Shown: in pieces, positions 1 to 6,505 of the stretch
How the letters are laid out: every line of letters begins with the position of its first letter
How positions within the stretch are numbered: position 1 is the first letter of the stretch
NCBI GenBank assembly: GCA_947303535.1
Contig: CAMYYQ010000008.1
Coordinates: 1 to 12,018, forward strand
Direction: 5' to 3'
DNA from: an uncultured Ruminococcus sp.
GTDB taxonomy: Bacteria; Bacillota_A; Clostridia; Oscillospirales; Ruminococcaceae
DNA: 12,018 nt
Notes under the pieces: model-generated
Database searches by the model: none
What the model was told of the DNA's origin: nothing
Seen by the model: the letters and a program-made list of their open reading frames with translations, nothing else
Made by a program: the position numbers and the translations under genes

Positions 1-83
1 GCTGCTCCGCTACCTTTTTTTGTAAACTGTCTCACATCTATTGTAATCCTACAATTCGACACGAAATTTTTTTGCCGCGCATA

Positions 84-112
84 TTGCTTTATTGCCCCAA
101 ATATGGTATAAT
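84..112 (+). promoter_or_regulatory. Sigma-A-type promoter of the NUDIX gene
   Basis: A -35-like TTGCTT (84-89) is followed by exactly 17 bases and a perfect TATAAT -10 box (107-112). TGG immediately before the box makes it an extended -10 (TGnTATAAT). Transcription would begin near 119, giving a leader of about 95 bases before the NUDIX start codon. The -10 is textbook; the -35 matches consensus only in part. No other candidate of this quality lies between 1 and 213. Confidence 0.7.
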
Positions 113-131
113 TATTTTTGAACTATATAAA

Positions 132-172
132 AGCAGCTCACCACATGATACTCTGAAGCAGGGTGAACTGCT
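132..172 (+). other. Leader stem-loop upstream of the NUDIX gene
   Basis: AGCAGCTCACC (132-142) can pair with GGTGAACTGCT (162-172). This gives an 11-position stem with one internal C-A mismatch around a 19-base loop. It lies wholly inside the predicted 5' leader, between the promoter and the ribosome binding site at 201-207. No T-tract follows it, so it is not an intrinsic terminator as written, and I do not recognise a known riboswitch. It may affect leader stability or translation, or it may be coincidental. Confidence 0.4.
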
Positions 173-213
173 CTTGATTCTGCTTGTATTTTACAGGCAA
201 GAAAGGATTATCT

Positions 214-627
214 ATGCTTCACGAGAAATCATGCGGCGCAATTGTCTACAGGAAATACCACGGCAATACGGAAATACTGCTGATAAAGCATATCAACAGC
301 GGTCACTGGTCCTTCCCTAAGGGGCACGTTGAAAAGGGCGAGACCGAGATTGAAACTGCTCGTCGTGAGATCATGGAGGAGACTTCCATTGACGTTATTA
401 TTGATCCGACATTCAGAGAAACAGTAACCTATTCACCCAAGAAAGACACGATGAAAGTCGTTGTATACTTTCTTGCAAAAGCGAAAAACGTTGATTTTAT
501 CCCACAGGAGGGAGAGATCGCGGAAATACGCTGGGTGGATATATCCTACGCCACAAATATCCTGTCATATGAGAATGACAGAACTATCGTAGCAAAGGCA
601 AAGACCGCTATCAAGGAAAATCACTGA
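214..627 (+). CDS. NUDIX hydrolase (Ap4A-hydrolase-like)
   Basis: This is a 137-residue single-domain NUDIX protein, which would cleave a nucleoside diphosphate linked to another group with Mg2+ in the cytoplasm. The Nudix box is G37-x5-E43-x7-R51-E52-I-x-E55-E56-T-S58-I59, with the three metal-binding glutamates intact. Serine stands where the box usually has its last glycine. The short form and the residues before the box (SFPKGHVEKGE) are reminiscent of bacterial diadenosine tetraphosphate hydrolases, but substrate cannot be read from sequence. The ATG at 214 is preferred because GAAAGGA (201-207) lies 6 bases upstream; an in-frame TTG at 184 would add ten residues but has no comparable site. 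The gene is monocistronic: its own promoter is at 84-112 and a terminator follows the stop by 4 bases. The family call is firm; the substrate is a guess. Confidence 0.93.
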   Translation: MLHEKSCGAIVYRKYHGNTEILLIKHINSGHWSFPKGHVEKGETEIETARREIMEETSIDVIIDPTFRETVTYSPKKDTMKVVVYFLAKAKNVDFIPQEGEIAEIRWVDISYATNILSYENDRTIVAKAKTAIKENH

Positions 628-631
628 ACAC

Positions 632-663
632 AAAAAAGGAGTACCGAAAGGTACTCCTTTTTT
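632..663. terminator. Bidirectional intrinsic terminator
   Basis: A perfect 8-bp GC-containing stem (GGAGTACC / GGTACTCC) with a GAAA tetraloop is flanked by six A on the left and six T on the right. The structure therefore reads as an intrinsic terminator on both strands. On + it ends the NUDIX transcript 4 bases after the stop. On - it can stop transcription arriving from the convergent DUF4317 gene, which has no closer canonical terminator. Confidence 0.92.
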
Positions 664-697
664 AGCATTTAGCTTTTTAATTCGGATTTAGGCATTG

Positions 698-722
698 TAA
701 GGGCGCACACTGTGCGCCCTTA
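698..722. repeat. 25-bp perfect odd-centred palindrome
   Basis: TAAGGGCGCACA (698-709) and TGTGCGCCCTTA (711-722) are exact reverse complements around a single C at 710. As RNA this would form an 11-bp GC-rich stem with a 3-base loop. No T-tract follows on either strand and the true terminator is only 35 bases away. I read it as an intergenic palindromic repeat rather than a terminator; GGGCGCACA-type palindromes are, from memory, frequent between genes in gut Clostridia. Only one copy is present here. Confidence 0.6.
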
Positions 723-870
723 ATATATCCACCCGAGGTATAATTTTTGCGATATTCAATGGTTTTTAGTTGAAAAACTGCCATTTTCTTCCCTATTACA
801 GAAAGACTTTTTCAGCAGGTCACGATGAAAACAGGATTTCAACTACTTATGTATGTTGTAACTATATTTA

Positions 871-955
871 GGGAACGCCTCCCAACAGGAGCCGCGCCCC
901 TCTGTCAGCTCTGCTGACATCTCCCTACACTGTAGGGAGTCACCCTCGGCGTCCC
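871..955 (+). repeat. Multi-hairpin palindromic element, copy A
   Basis: The element is bounded by GGGAACGCC (871-879) and GGCGTCCC (948-955), which are inverted repeats apart from one extra A. Inside are three nested hairpins: CTCC/GGAG (879-891), TGTCAGC/GCTGACA with loop TCT (903-919), and CTCCCTAC/GTAGGGAG with loop ACT (921-939). A diverged copy with the same two core hairpins lies at about 2230-2397 in opposite orientation. There is no T-tract and no open frame of note. It resembles the small structured intergenic repeats that I recall as abundant in Ruminococcus-like genomes; copy number must be checked in the genome. Confidence 0.7.
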
Positions 956-957
956 TT

Positions 958-991
958 AATTACGCATTATGAATTATGAATTACGCATTAT
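958..991. repeat. AT-rich direct repeat overlapping the DUF4317 stop codon
   Basis: AATTACGCATTAT occurs twice (958-970 and 979-991), separated by GAATTATG, which is itself a variant of the same unit. The right copy contains the complement of the DUF4317 stop codon (988-990), so the repeat runs into the gene's 3' end. It directly abuts copy A of the multi-hairpin element and may be its tail or a separate short tandem repeat. Confidence 0.65.
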
Positions 992-2115
992 AGTGTAACT
1001 GGCAGTCCGTTTATCTCGATAGTGGGGTCGTCAATGTCGATAAGCAGGCATCTTCTGCCGTCCACAACGCTTGTACGGACTTTATCAGCCGCAGAGGGCT
1101 TGATATTTACGGTTATACCCGGAGAAGTGAGAACTGTCTTAGTCTCCACAAGGTTAGCCGCAGTAAGCGGTGCAGTACCGCAGACCTTTTCGTAAACAGG
1201 CTCGACCATGTTCACGCGCTCTTCGGGAAGTCCCACATCAACGAGAATATCCTTGAGCTTCATATTGTCGATGACAACTCTGTCCGTATCGTCCTTGTTG
1301 TCCTCAACGACCTCCTGTATCTTCTCGTTAACGGTCTTTATGAGGGTATAATCAAGGTCATCGCCCACTACATTTTTCAGTATGCTCTGGAAACTGCTTT
1401 TCTCGCTCTCAGCCGACATTACAAAGGTACAGCCGAGGACGTTCTCGACTACCGACACGTTAGGAGACTTGATATTCTTAGTGTAGTACATAACATGGTT
1501 GATATCGGAGCTCCTGTTGCTGAAAACAGGGTAAAGGAAACCGTCTGACGGAGCTTTGCTGATGATAAGCTCTGTATTGACCTTTTTTGTTATCTCGTTG
1601 CCCACGCTGTCGAACACAAAGCCGTCCTTGCTTGTATTTACAGGGCAGATGGCTGTAAGAATATAACGGTATATCTCGTCCTCGCCCTCAGCAAATTCGT
1701 CATTCTTGTCCTTTTTGCGGATAGTGTATGTACAGTAAGAGGTTATTACCGCAAACGGACCTGTGTATGCGATATTATTTGCGATATGATTGAGGAAGTC
1801 CTCACAGGCGATATCGTCTTTGAGCTCGGAAGTAAGCAGAGTATAGAGGATATTCTGAGGCTGTCCCTCGTCGTATGCTTCATTCGGGAACTCATACTCC
1901 ACAAAAGCCTTGCCAACGTTGGTATTCAGCACCTTTTTCAGAGTCTCATCGTAAACATCGTGCTCCTCAACAGGCATGGTAAGGCATGAGCTGACATTGT
2001 GGTATCTCACATTTTTCTCAGCGTCCACAAAAGCTGTGAGGACACGCTCCATTATGAAAAATCCGCTCTTGTCGGAAAAATTCTTTTTTATCTCTGCTGT
2101 TTCTTTTTTATTCAT
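988..2115 (-). CDS. DUF4317 domain protein, function unknown
   Basis: The product is a 375-residue soluble protein with no signal peptide or membrane segment. Its opening (MNKKETAEIKKNF) and the overall pattern match the DUF4317 family, which I know only from Firmicutes, mainly Clostridia, and which has no established function. The central part alternates beta-strand-like stretches (near 120-160 a YCTYTIRKKD-type strand and acidic turn). The last ~110 residues contain an acidic helical stretch (EDNKDDTDR) and a beta-rich end. The ATG at 2115 is supported by GAAAGGA nine bases upstream (2125-2131). The gene stands alone: it converges on the NUDIX unit and is separated from the upstream - strand operon by 325 bases of hairpins. 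A weak promoter candidate (TTGTGA 2190-2195, 17 bases, TATTAG 2167-2172) lies upstream. Its stop codon lies in an AT-rich repeat. Confidence 0.88.
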   Translation of the reverse strand: MNKKETAEIKKNFSDKSGFFIMERVLTAFVDAEKNVRYHNVSSCLTMPVEEHDVYDETLKKVLNTNVGKAFVEYEFPNEAYDEGQPQNILYTLLTSELKDDIACEDFLNHIANNIAYTGPFAVITSYCTYTIRKKDKNDEFAEGEDEIYRYILTAICPVNTSKDGFVFDSVGNEITKKVNTELIISKAPSDGFLYPVFSNRSSDINHVMYYTKNIKSPNVSVVENVLGCTFVMSAESEKSSFQSILKNVVGDDLDYTLIKTVNEKIQEVVEDNKDDTDRVVIDNMKLKDILVDVGLPEERVNMVEPVYEKVCGTAPLTAANLVETKTVLTSPGITVNIKPSAADKVRTSVVDGRRCLLIDIDDPTIEINGLPVTL

Positions 2116-2229
2116 TATGTAATATCCTTTCTTTTATCCTTGTCTATACAGAAAAAATCTATTAAACTAATAATGGGATTCTAAAGGGTTCACAACCCTT
2201 TAGCGGATTCCAAAGGCAGAGCTTTTGGT

Positions 2230-2397
2230 GGGTAACTCCCCACAGTGTGGGGAGATGTCGCACAGCGACAAAGAGGCTGGGGCAGTTAGCCTGGGCAACG
2301 CCCAATAATCGTAAGGCGCTCCGCAAAGGGTGAATTTCACAACAGTCCAGTGAACTGTTGTGAAAGAGGGAACGCCCTGCAAGAGAGGGCGTTCCCT
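2230..2397 (-). repeat. Multi-hairpin palindromic element, copy B (inverted)
   Basis: Read on the - strand, this element starts with GGGAACGCC (2396-2388), as copy A does, and contains the same two core hairpins in the same order. These are TGTCGC/GCGACA with loop TGT (2256-2270) and CTCCCCACA/TGTGGGGAG (2236-2254). Against copy A, one T-A pair has become C-G and one A-T pair is lost from both arms, so both stems are preserved. Copy B is longer because extra hairpins lie between its GGGAACGCC end and the core. The left boundary is uncertain. Confidence 0.6.
2367..2397 (-). terminator. Strong hairpin after the lipoprotein gene, possible terminator
   Basis: AGGGAACGCCCT (2367-2378) and AGGGCGTTCCCT (2386-2397) form a perfect 12-bp stem with loop GCAAGAG on the + strand. 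It is the first strong structure met by - strand transcription, 43 bases past the lipoprotein stop. Only CTTTC follows, not a run of T, so an intrinsic terminator is not proven. It also forms the outer end of repeat copy B, so its presence may simply reflect the repeat. Confidence 0.35.
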
Positions 2398-2440
2398 GAT
2401 GAATACTACTATTTCATTCTAAACTGTTAAATATAATATA

Positions 2441-3154
2441 TCATCTTACAGTTATACTGCCGCCTTCGAGGTGTTCAAAGGCATATTTCTCAAATGAACT
2501 ATCTGAATCAATATCTCTAAACATATCTTTTGCTGCATCTGTATAATTAAAATAATACCCAAGGTTATACACTGTACCGGGTTGAGCATCATTGGGGACT
2601 TTAAAGAAGAACGTAGCTATATCCCCGTAATTACCAGCTACTTTGTCTTGAAACATTGTAGTGAAAAAAACTGAACGTTTATGCTCTCTTATAAGCTCCT
2701 CCGGAAGATTTTTCTGCCAATCCATAGCAATGAAAGCTGCATTTTTCTTTGCAGCGTTACCAATCTCATACTCTACAGTAAGATCTTCCTCATCCTCTAT
2801 CTGACACTCCAAAACATCGGGATATGTGATATGTATACCACACATATTCCACTTCTTGTCTGCGCCTGTGACAGATACGGTAACTTTTGCAATTTCACCG
2901 GGCTTTGCATCGGTCTTGCTTAATTTTATAAGAGGACCGCTATCAGCTTCTGGTATATCCATAAAAACTATGTGCATAAGCTCCATGCTCTCGGACATCT
3001 CTTCGCCGTTCTCGTTTGTAACAGGCTCGACAGCAGCAGTTGTTGTTTCAGCTGCGTTATTTGCGCCGTTCTTTTTATCAGAGTCCAGACAGCCTGTCAT
3101 ACAGACTGATGCCATAGCGAGAGTCACAAGAACAGCGCTAAAATTATGCTTCAT
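2441..3154 (-). CDS. Lipoprotein with cohesin-like domain
   Basis: This 237-residue exported lipoprotein has a signal peptide (residues 1-21: MKHN, then a hydrophobic core) ending in the lipobox MTGC, with C22 as the lipidated cysteine. A polar, threonine/acidic linker (23-72) follows. Residues about 75-237 resemble a cohesin or similar beta-sandwich: an opening strand ending in KPGEIAKVTVSV, then GIHITYPDVLE in place of the usual YDP-type strand, a late GDIATFFFKVPNDAQPGTVYNL segment, and a C-terminal GSITVR strand. Cohesins bind dockerins in cellulosomes, but related folds also serve other adhesion roles, so partner binding is inferred. The ATG at 3154 lies inside the end of the clpE-like gene (11-base overlap). 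AGGAAGGAG (3165-3173) is ten bases upstream. An ATG at 3184 would place ten polar residues before the signal and is less likely. The overlap implies translational coupling. Confidence 0.82.
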   Translation of the reverse strand: MKHNFSAVLVTLAMASVCMTGCLDSDKKNGANNAAETTTAAVEPVTNENGEEMSESMELMHIVFMDIPEADSGPLIKLSKTDAKPGEIAKVTVSVTGADKKWNMCGIHITYPDVLECQIEDEEDLTVEYEIGNAAKKNAAFIAMDWQKNLPEELIREHKRSVFFTTMFQDKVAGNYGDIATFFFKVPNDAQPGTVYNLGYYFNYTDAAKDMFRDIDSDSSFEKYAFEHLEGGSITVR

Positions 3155-5504
3155 TTTCAGCCTGCTCCTTCCTGCCGCTGACAACTATCTTATCGCCCTC
3201 AGCCGAAATGCTTATAACACTTATCTCTGAAGCACGTTCAAGTATGATCTCTGCGACCTGATCCTCAACATCTTCGCGGATAACGCGGCGGATATCTCTT
3301 GCGCCATAAGGCTTGCCGAAGGACTTCTCCGCAATAAGCTCAAGAGCTTCTCTTGTATACTCAACAGAGATATTCTTTTCAGCAAGAGGTTCTTTCATCT
3401 CGTCTATCATAAGTGCAGCTATATCAGCAAAGTTCTCCTTAGTGAGATCCTTGAATACGACGATCTCGTCGATACGGCTGATAAACTCGGGGCGGAGGAA
3501 GTCTCTCAGACCCTTCATAGCCTTATCTCTTGATATCTCGTTCTCGGTACGGTTAAAGCCTACACCTATGCTCTTATCTGTAGAACCTGCATTTGAAGTC
3601 ATGCAGATTATAGTATTTGCAAAGTTGATAGTTCTGCCCTGTGCGTCGTCCACCTTGCCCTCGTCCAGTATCTGCATGAGGATATTCATAACATCAGGGT
3701 GAGCCTTTTCGATCTCGTCAAAGAGTATTACCGAATAAGGTCTGCGGCGAACCTTTTCTGTGAGCTGTCCTGCTTCCTCATAGCCTACATAGCCTGGAGG
3801 CGAGCCTATCATACGTGCAACAGAGTGCTTTTCCATATACTCTGTCATATCAAGTCTGATAAGCGGATCAGGTGAGTCAAAAAGCTCTTCCGCAAGTGAC
3901 TTTACAAGCTCTGTCTTACCTACACCTGTAGGACCTACGAATATGAACGAAGCAGGTCTGCGGCGTTTGCTGAGCTGAACTCTTGTACGCTTGATAGCTC
4001 TCGTAAGTACTCCCACAGCCTCTTCCTGACCGATAACACGCTTTTTGAGCGCTTCCTCGAGTCTTGCTATCTTCATAAACTCATTTTCAGCTATCTTGCT
4101 TGCGGGGATACCCGTCCAGCGTTCAATGACCTTAGTAACATCAGACTCCTCAACATTAACGTTTTCAGCCTTTTCTTTAAGCTCATTTTCTGTCTCGCGG
4201 ATATGAATGAGCTTGCCCTTTACCTCGGCAAGAGCCTGATAATCTATCTCTTCCTGCTCGGAAATGGAGCTCTCCATTTCCTCAAGGACCTTTATTTCCT
4301 TTTTGAGCTTTTCGTATTCACCTATTTCGGGCGAACGGATACAAGCATAAGCACAGCTTTCGTCAAGAAGGTCTATTGCCTTATCGGGCAGGAAACGGTC
4401 TGTGATATATCTCTCGGAAAGAACTGCACAGGCTCTTACAAGGTAATCTGAAATGTGTACCTTATGGAAAGCCTCATAATACTTCTTTATGCCTACAAGG
4501 ACATTTACAGTATCCTCGATAGTAGGCTCGTTTACTGTAACAGGCTGGAAACGTCTTTCAAGAGCTGAGTCCTTTTCGATATACTTGCGGTACTCGCCGA
4601 ATGTTGTAGCACCTATTACCTGTACCTCTCCTCTTGAAAGAGCAGGCTTGAGGATATTGGCTGCATTCATTGAGCCCTCTGAATCTCCTGCACCTACAAG
4701 GTTATGCACCTCGTCAATGAAGAGTATGATATTGCCCTCACGCTTTACCTCGTCAACAAGTCCCTTTACACGGCTCTCGAACTGTCCGCGGAACTGAGTA
4801 CCTGCAACGAGTGCTGTAAGATCAAGGAGGTATACCTTTTTATCAACAAGATTGAAAGGAACATCTCCCTCGTTTATGCGAAGAGCGATACCCTCGGCGA
4901 TAGCTGTCTTTCCGACACCCGGCTCACCGATAAGACATGGGTTGTTCTTTGTACGTCTTGAAAGTATCTGTATAACACGGGCTATCTCATTATCTCTTCC
5001 GATAATATTATCGAGCTTTCCGTCTGCTGCCTTCTGGGAAAGATTGGTGCAGTAGCTGCCGAGGAACTTTGGCTCCTTCGACTTTTTCTCCTTATTATTG
5101 CGTCCGAAAAGTCCCCCTTTTTTCTCTTTGCTGTCTGATGACTTATCATCGGAAGAGCTGTTGCGGCTGCTGAAGAAGCTGCGCGGATCAAATCCGCTGT
5201 TATTGCTGTCGTCCGATTTATCCCCGTCATCATTTCCGCCGAACATATTTGTTATAAAATCGGGAAGAACGCCTGAACCGCCCATTTCAAAGCTGTCGCC
5301 GTCAAGCATTCCCATCATCTGATCCGAGAGCTGATCCAGCTCTTCATCAGTGATGCCGAGTTTATCCATATATTCCTTGATCTGCGGGATATTCTGCGAT
5401 CTTGCACAAGAAAGGCAGAGTCCCTCATTTTTCTTTTCGTTTCCCTGAACAGAGGTGATGAACACCACCGCAGGTCTTTTTTTGCATTTACTGCACATTA
5501 TCAT
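3144..5504 (-). CDS. clpE: ClpE-like AAA+ unfoldase with N-terminal zinc finger
   Basis: This 786-residue Hsp100 ATPase is expected to unfold or disaggregate cytoplasmic proteins and feed them to ClpP. It begins with a zinc finger C4-x2-C7-x22-C30-x2-C33, the spacing known for ClpE, instead of the double Clp-N repeat of ClpC. A long Asp/Ser/Lys-rich linker follows (about 91-145). AAA-1 has Walker A GEPGVGKT (193-200) and Walker B ILFIDEVH (260-267). A short charged coiled-coil middle region spans about 395-450. AAA-2 has GPTGVGKT (524-531) and [10 protein letters not shown] (593-602). VGF (648-650) matches the ClpP-docking loop position of ClpC/ClpE. The GTG/ATG choice is settled by AGGAGG (5513-5518), nine bases before the ATG at 5504; the second ATG at residue 3 is too far. 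A promoter lies directly upstream, and no ctsR, mcsA or mcsB neighbour is present. ClpC-like naming is the alternative. Confidence 0.93.
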   Translation of the reverse strand: MIMCSKCKKRPAVVFITSVQGNEKKNEGLCLSCARSQNIPQIKEYMDKLGITDEELDQLSDQMMGMLDGDSFEMGGSGVLPDFITNMFGGNDDGDKSDDSNNSGFDPRSFFSSRNSSSDDKSSDSKEKKGGLFGRNNKEKKSKEPKFLGSYCTNLSQKAADGKLDNIIGRDNEIARVIQILSRRTKNNPCLIGEPGVGKTAIAEGIALRINEGDVPFNLVDKKVYLLDLTALVAGTQFRGQFESRVKGLVDEVKREGNIILFIDEVHNLVGAGDSEGSMNAANILKPALSRGEVQVIGATTFGEYRKYIEKDSALERRFQPVTVNEPTIEDTVNVLVGIKKYYEAFHKVHISDYLVRACAVLSERYITDRFLPDKAIDLLDESCAYACIRSPEIGEYEKLKKEIKVLEEMESSISEQEEIDYQALAEVKGKLIHIRETENELKEKAENVNVEESDVTKVIERWTGIPASKIAENEFMKIARLEEALKKRVIGQEEAVGVLTRAIKRTRVQLSKRRRPASFIFVGPTGVGKTELVKSLAEELFDSPDPLIRLDMTEYMEKHSVARMIGSPPGYVGYEEAGQLTEKVRRRPYSVILFDEIEKAHPDVMNILMQILDEGKVDDAQGRTINFANTIICMTSNAGSTDKSIGVGFNRTENEISRDKAMKGLRDFLRPEFISRIDEIVVFKDLTKENFADIAALMIDEMKEPLAEKNISVEYTREALELIAEKSFGKPYGARDIRRVIREDVEDQVAEIILERASEISVISISAEGDKIVVSGRKEQAENEA

Positions 5505-5527
5505 CAGGCAGTTCCTCCTGTCGGTTA

Positions 5528-5536
5528 ATTATACCA
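5528..5536 (-). promoter_or_regulatory. Extended -10 promoter of the clpE-lipoprotein unit
   Basis: On the - strand TGGTATAAT (5536-5528) is a perfect extended -10 (TGnTATAAT). This is the same nine bases as in the NUDIX promoter at 104-112. Transcription would start near 5521, leaving a leader of about 17 bases that holds the AGGAGG site. No good -35 is present at 16-18 bases, which is acceptable for an extended -10 promoter. It lets clpE and the lipoprotein be expressed apart from the upstream cluster. Confidence 0.65.
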
Positions 5537-5540
5537 AGCT

Positions 5541-5565
5541 TACTGCCTTAAAGGCAGAAGCAGTA
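5541..5565. promoter_or_regulatory. Palindrome at the -35 region of the clpE promoter
   Basis: CTGCCTTAAAGGCAG (5543-5557) is a near-perfect dyad: CTGCCTT and AAGGCAG around one A. An outer TACTGC (5541-5546) also matches GCAGTA (5560-5565). The dyad sits just upstream of the extended -10, where an operator would lie. No T-tract follows, so termination of the CvpA-like transcript is unlikely. It does not resemble the CtsR heptad repeat (AGGTCAAA) or the CIRCE inverted repeat. A regulator binding here is inferred only. Confidence 0.4.
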
Positions 5566-5578
5566 ATATTTCTTTTTA

Positions 5579-6475
5579 TCACATATCTTTTATGAAATTG
5601 TAGAAATACTTGAATACCCATGTTCTGTCAATGGCATCGTGGTTGAAGAAAAGCATTTTATCGCTTCCCATCACCACTGAAAGTCTTATCGCAACGGCTA
5701 TCATAACTACTATGACAAAAGCCTTGAACACACCTATGATACCGCTTATGACATGAGTAACCAGACTCGGCTCCATATGGCTGTTCCTGCCTGCTGCCGT
5801 CTCTATGAAAATAGTAATTATCACAAAGAAAATAAGCATAACTATCAGTACGATAAGTTTTACCTGACTTAAATACGGCTTTTCAAGATAAGTATCAACA
5901 ATAAACTCTGTAGCAGGTTTCATATTGTCAGAATCCTGGATAAGCGGAATAAGATTAAGGAATTGCTTAGGATTGGCCCTTATGGCTTCCGACGCATACT
6001 CTGCTGAATACTCACTGAGCTGCTTTGATATATATGAATTTATGATAGCAGCGTATCCCTCATGGAGTTTATTGTAGAATGCGCTTTCCTCATCTGCTTT
6101 TCTTGCATTGATATTGTTGATATAATTATAAAGTTTTTCTTCAATTTCTTCACCTGAGAAGAATATCCTCTCAACCTGACTGCGATCAAGATATACATCA
6201 TATCCGAGATTTTCAATATATCTTGAAAGGTCACCAATAAAATCCGCATCTGAAAGGTTCTGATTCAATTTCTTTACATTGCTTGTTCTGACGGTCTTTG
6301 AATACAAAGATTCAGAAACCGATGAACTAAGCGAGAAAGCTATTGCCAGAGCAAGGGCATATCCTACAAATGCGACTGCTGCTTTCATTATTCCTTTCTT
6401 TATTGTAATAAACATACATACGAGTACCGCTGCTGCAACGATAACATCGTAAAACCACCAGAATTGTGCTCCCAT
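5579..6475 (-). CDS. CvpA-like polytopic membrane protein
   Basis: From the ATG at 6475 the protein has 298 residues and about four membrane helices: about 10-25, 30-48, 204-226 and 242-269. The first pair (ending in an IKKG turn) and the last (HVISGIIGVFKAFVIVVM) resemble the CvpA/colicin V production family. A polar, Tyr/Glu/Asn-rich insert of about 150 residues (50-203) separates the two pairs. Classical CvpA proteins are shorter (about 160-180 residues), so this would be an extended variant, and the family call is moderate. Function in the family is poorly defined. The start is uncertain: a GTG at 6487 also opens the frame, and GGGAGG (6508-6513) is far from both. A 6-bp hairpin between them could bring the site to about ten bases from the ATG. 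The gene follows the DUF5711 gene by 67 bases, within the same-strand cluster. Confidence 0.7.
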   Translation of the reverse strand: MGAQFWWFYDVIVAAAVLVCMFITIKKGIMKAAVAFVGYALALAIAFSLSSSVSESLYSKTVRTSNVKKLNQNLSDADFIGDLSRYIENLGYDVYLDRSQVERIFFSGEEIEEKLYNYINNINARKADEESAFYNKLHEGYAAIINSYISKQLSEYSAEYASEAIRANPKQFLNLIPLIQDSDNMKPATEFIVDTYLEKPYLSQVKLIVLIVMLIFFVIITIFIETAAGRNSHMEPSLVTHVISGIIGVFKAFVIVVMIAVAIRLSVVMGSDKMLFFNHDAIDRTWVFKYFYNFIKDM

Positions 6476-6483
6476 GTTTTTTT

Positions 6484-6505
6484 GCACCGCGTGCTTCTAC
6501 GGTGC
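6484..6505 (-). promoter_or_regulatory. Hairpin between Shine-Dalgarno site and start of the CvpA-like gene
   Basis: On the - strand GCACCG (6505-6500) pairs with CGGTGC (6489-6484) around a ten-base loop. The GGGAGG site (6513-6508) lies two bases before it, and AAAAAAAC precedes the ATG (6475) directly after it. Folding would cut the effective spacing from 32 to about 10 bases, an arrangement known from phage T4 gene 38. The alternative GTG start (6487) would be buried in the stem. Confidence 0.4.

Larger units (their letters stand above)
664..987. other. Convergent intergenic region, repeat-rich
   Basis: This gap lies between the NUDIX terminator and the 3' end of the DUF4317 gene. It holds the palindrome at 698-722, an imperfect stem (AATGG plus T5 at 758-767 pairing with A5 at 773-777 and CCATT at 781-785, with a CTG bulge), the multi-hairpin repeat at 871-955 and an AT-rich direct repeat. 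I see no credible coding frame with a ribosome binding site and no RNA gene. The stretch 786-870 shows nothing recognisable. Confidence 0.7.
2116..2440. other. Intergenic hairpin array
   Basis: This gap between the operon end and the DUF4317 gene is packed with stem-loops. They are CTAAAGGGTT/AACCCTTTAG with loop CACA (2181-2204), an 8-bp stem with one G-U pair (2210-2228), the two core hairpins of the repeat (2236-2254 and 2256-2270), TGGGC/GCCCA (2292-2304), a 12-bp stem (2335-2365) and another 12-bp stem (2367-2397). The last two are perfect and have 7-base loops. None is followed by a proper T-tract on the - strand, so termination of the upstream operon here is plausible but not canonical. 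The part nearest DUF4317 (2116-2180) carries its ribosome binding site and a weak promoter candidate. Confidence 0.75.

Noticed and set aside
72..320. 82-codon open frame on the + strand overlapping the NUDIX start
   Set aside because: It would begin upstream of the predicted transcription start, has no ribosome binding site, and is in a different frame from the clear NUDIX domain.
871..992. CRISPR-like array or tandem repeat locus
   Set aside because: Only two AT-rich direct copies with an 8-base spacer and one multi-hairpin element are present; there are no regular spacers and no cas genes.
2200..2382. 60-codon open frame on the - strand
   Set aside because: It lies almost entirely inside the hairpin array and repeat copy B, lacks a ribosome binding site at a proper distance, and its protein is simply a translation of palindromes.
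2826..3230. 134-codon open frame on the + strand opposite the lipoprotein and clpE genes
   Set aside because: It is antisense to two well-supported genes, has no initiation signals, and shows composition typical of a reverse-strand shadow.
5543..5557. Hairpin after the CvpA-like gene as a terminator
   Set aside because: The stem is short, no T-tract follows on the - strand, and it overlaps the upstream part of the clpE promoter, so a regulatory site fits better.
5505..5578. CtsR or CIRCE heat-shock operator before clpE
   Set aside because: I looked for AGGTCAAA-type heptads and the CIRCE TTAGCACTC inverted repeat and found neither.
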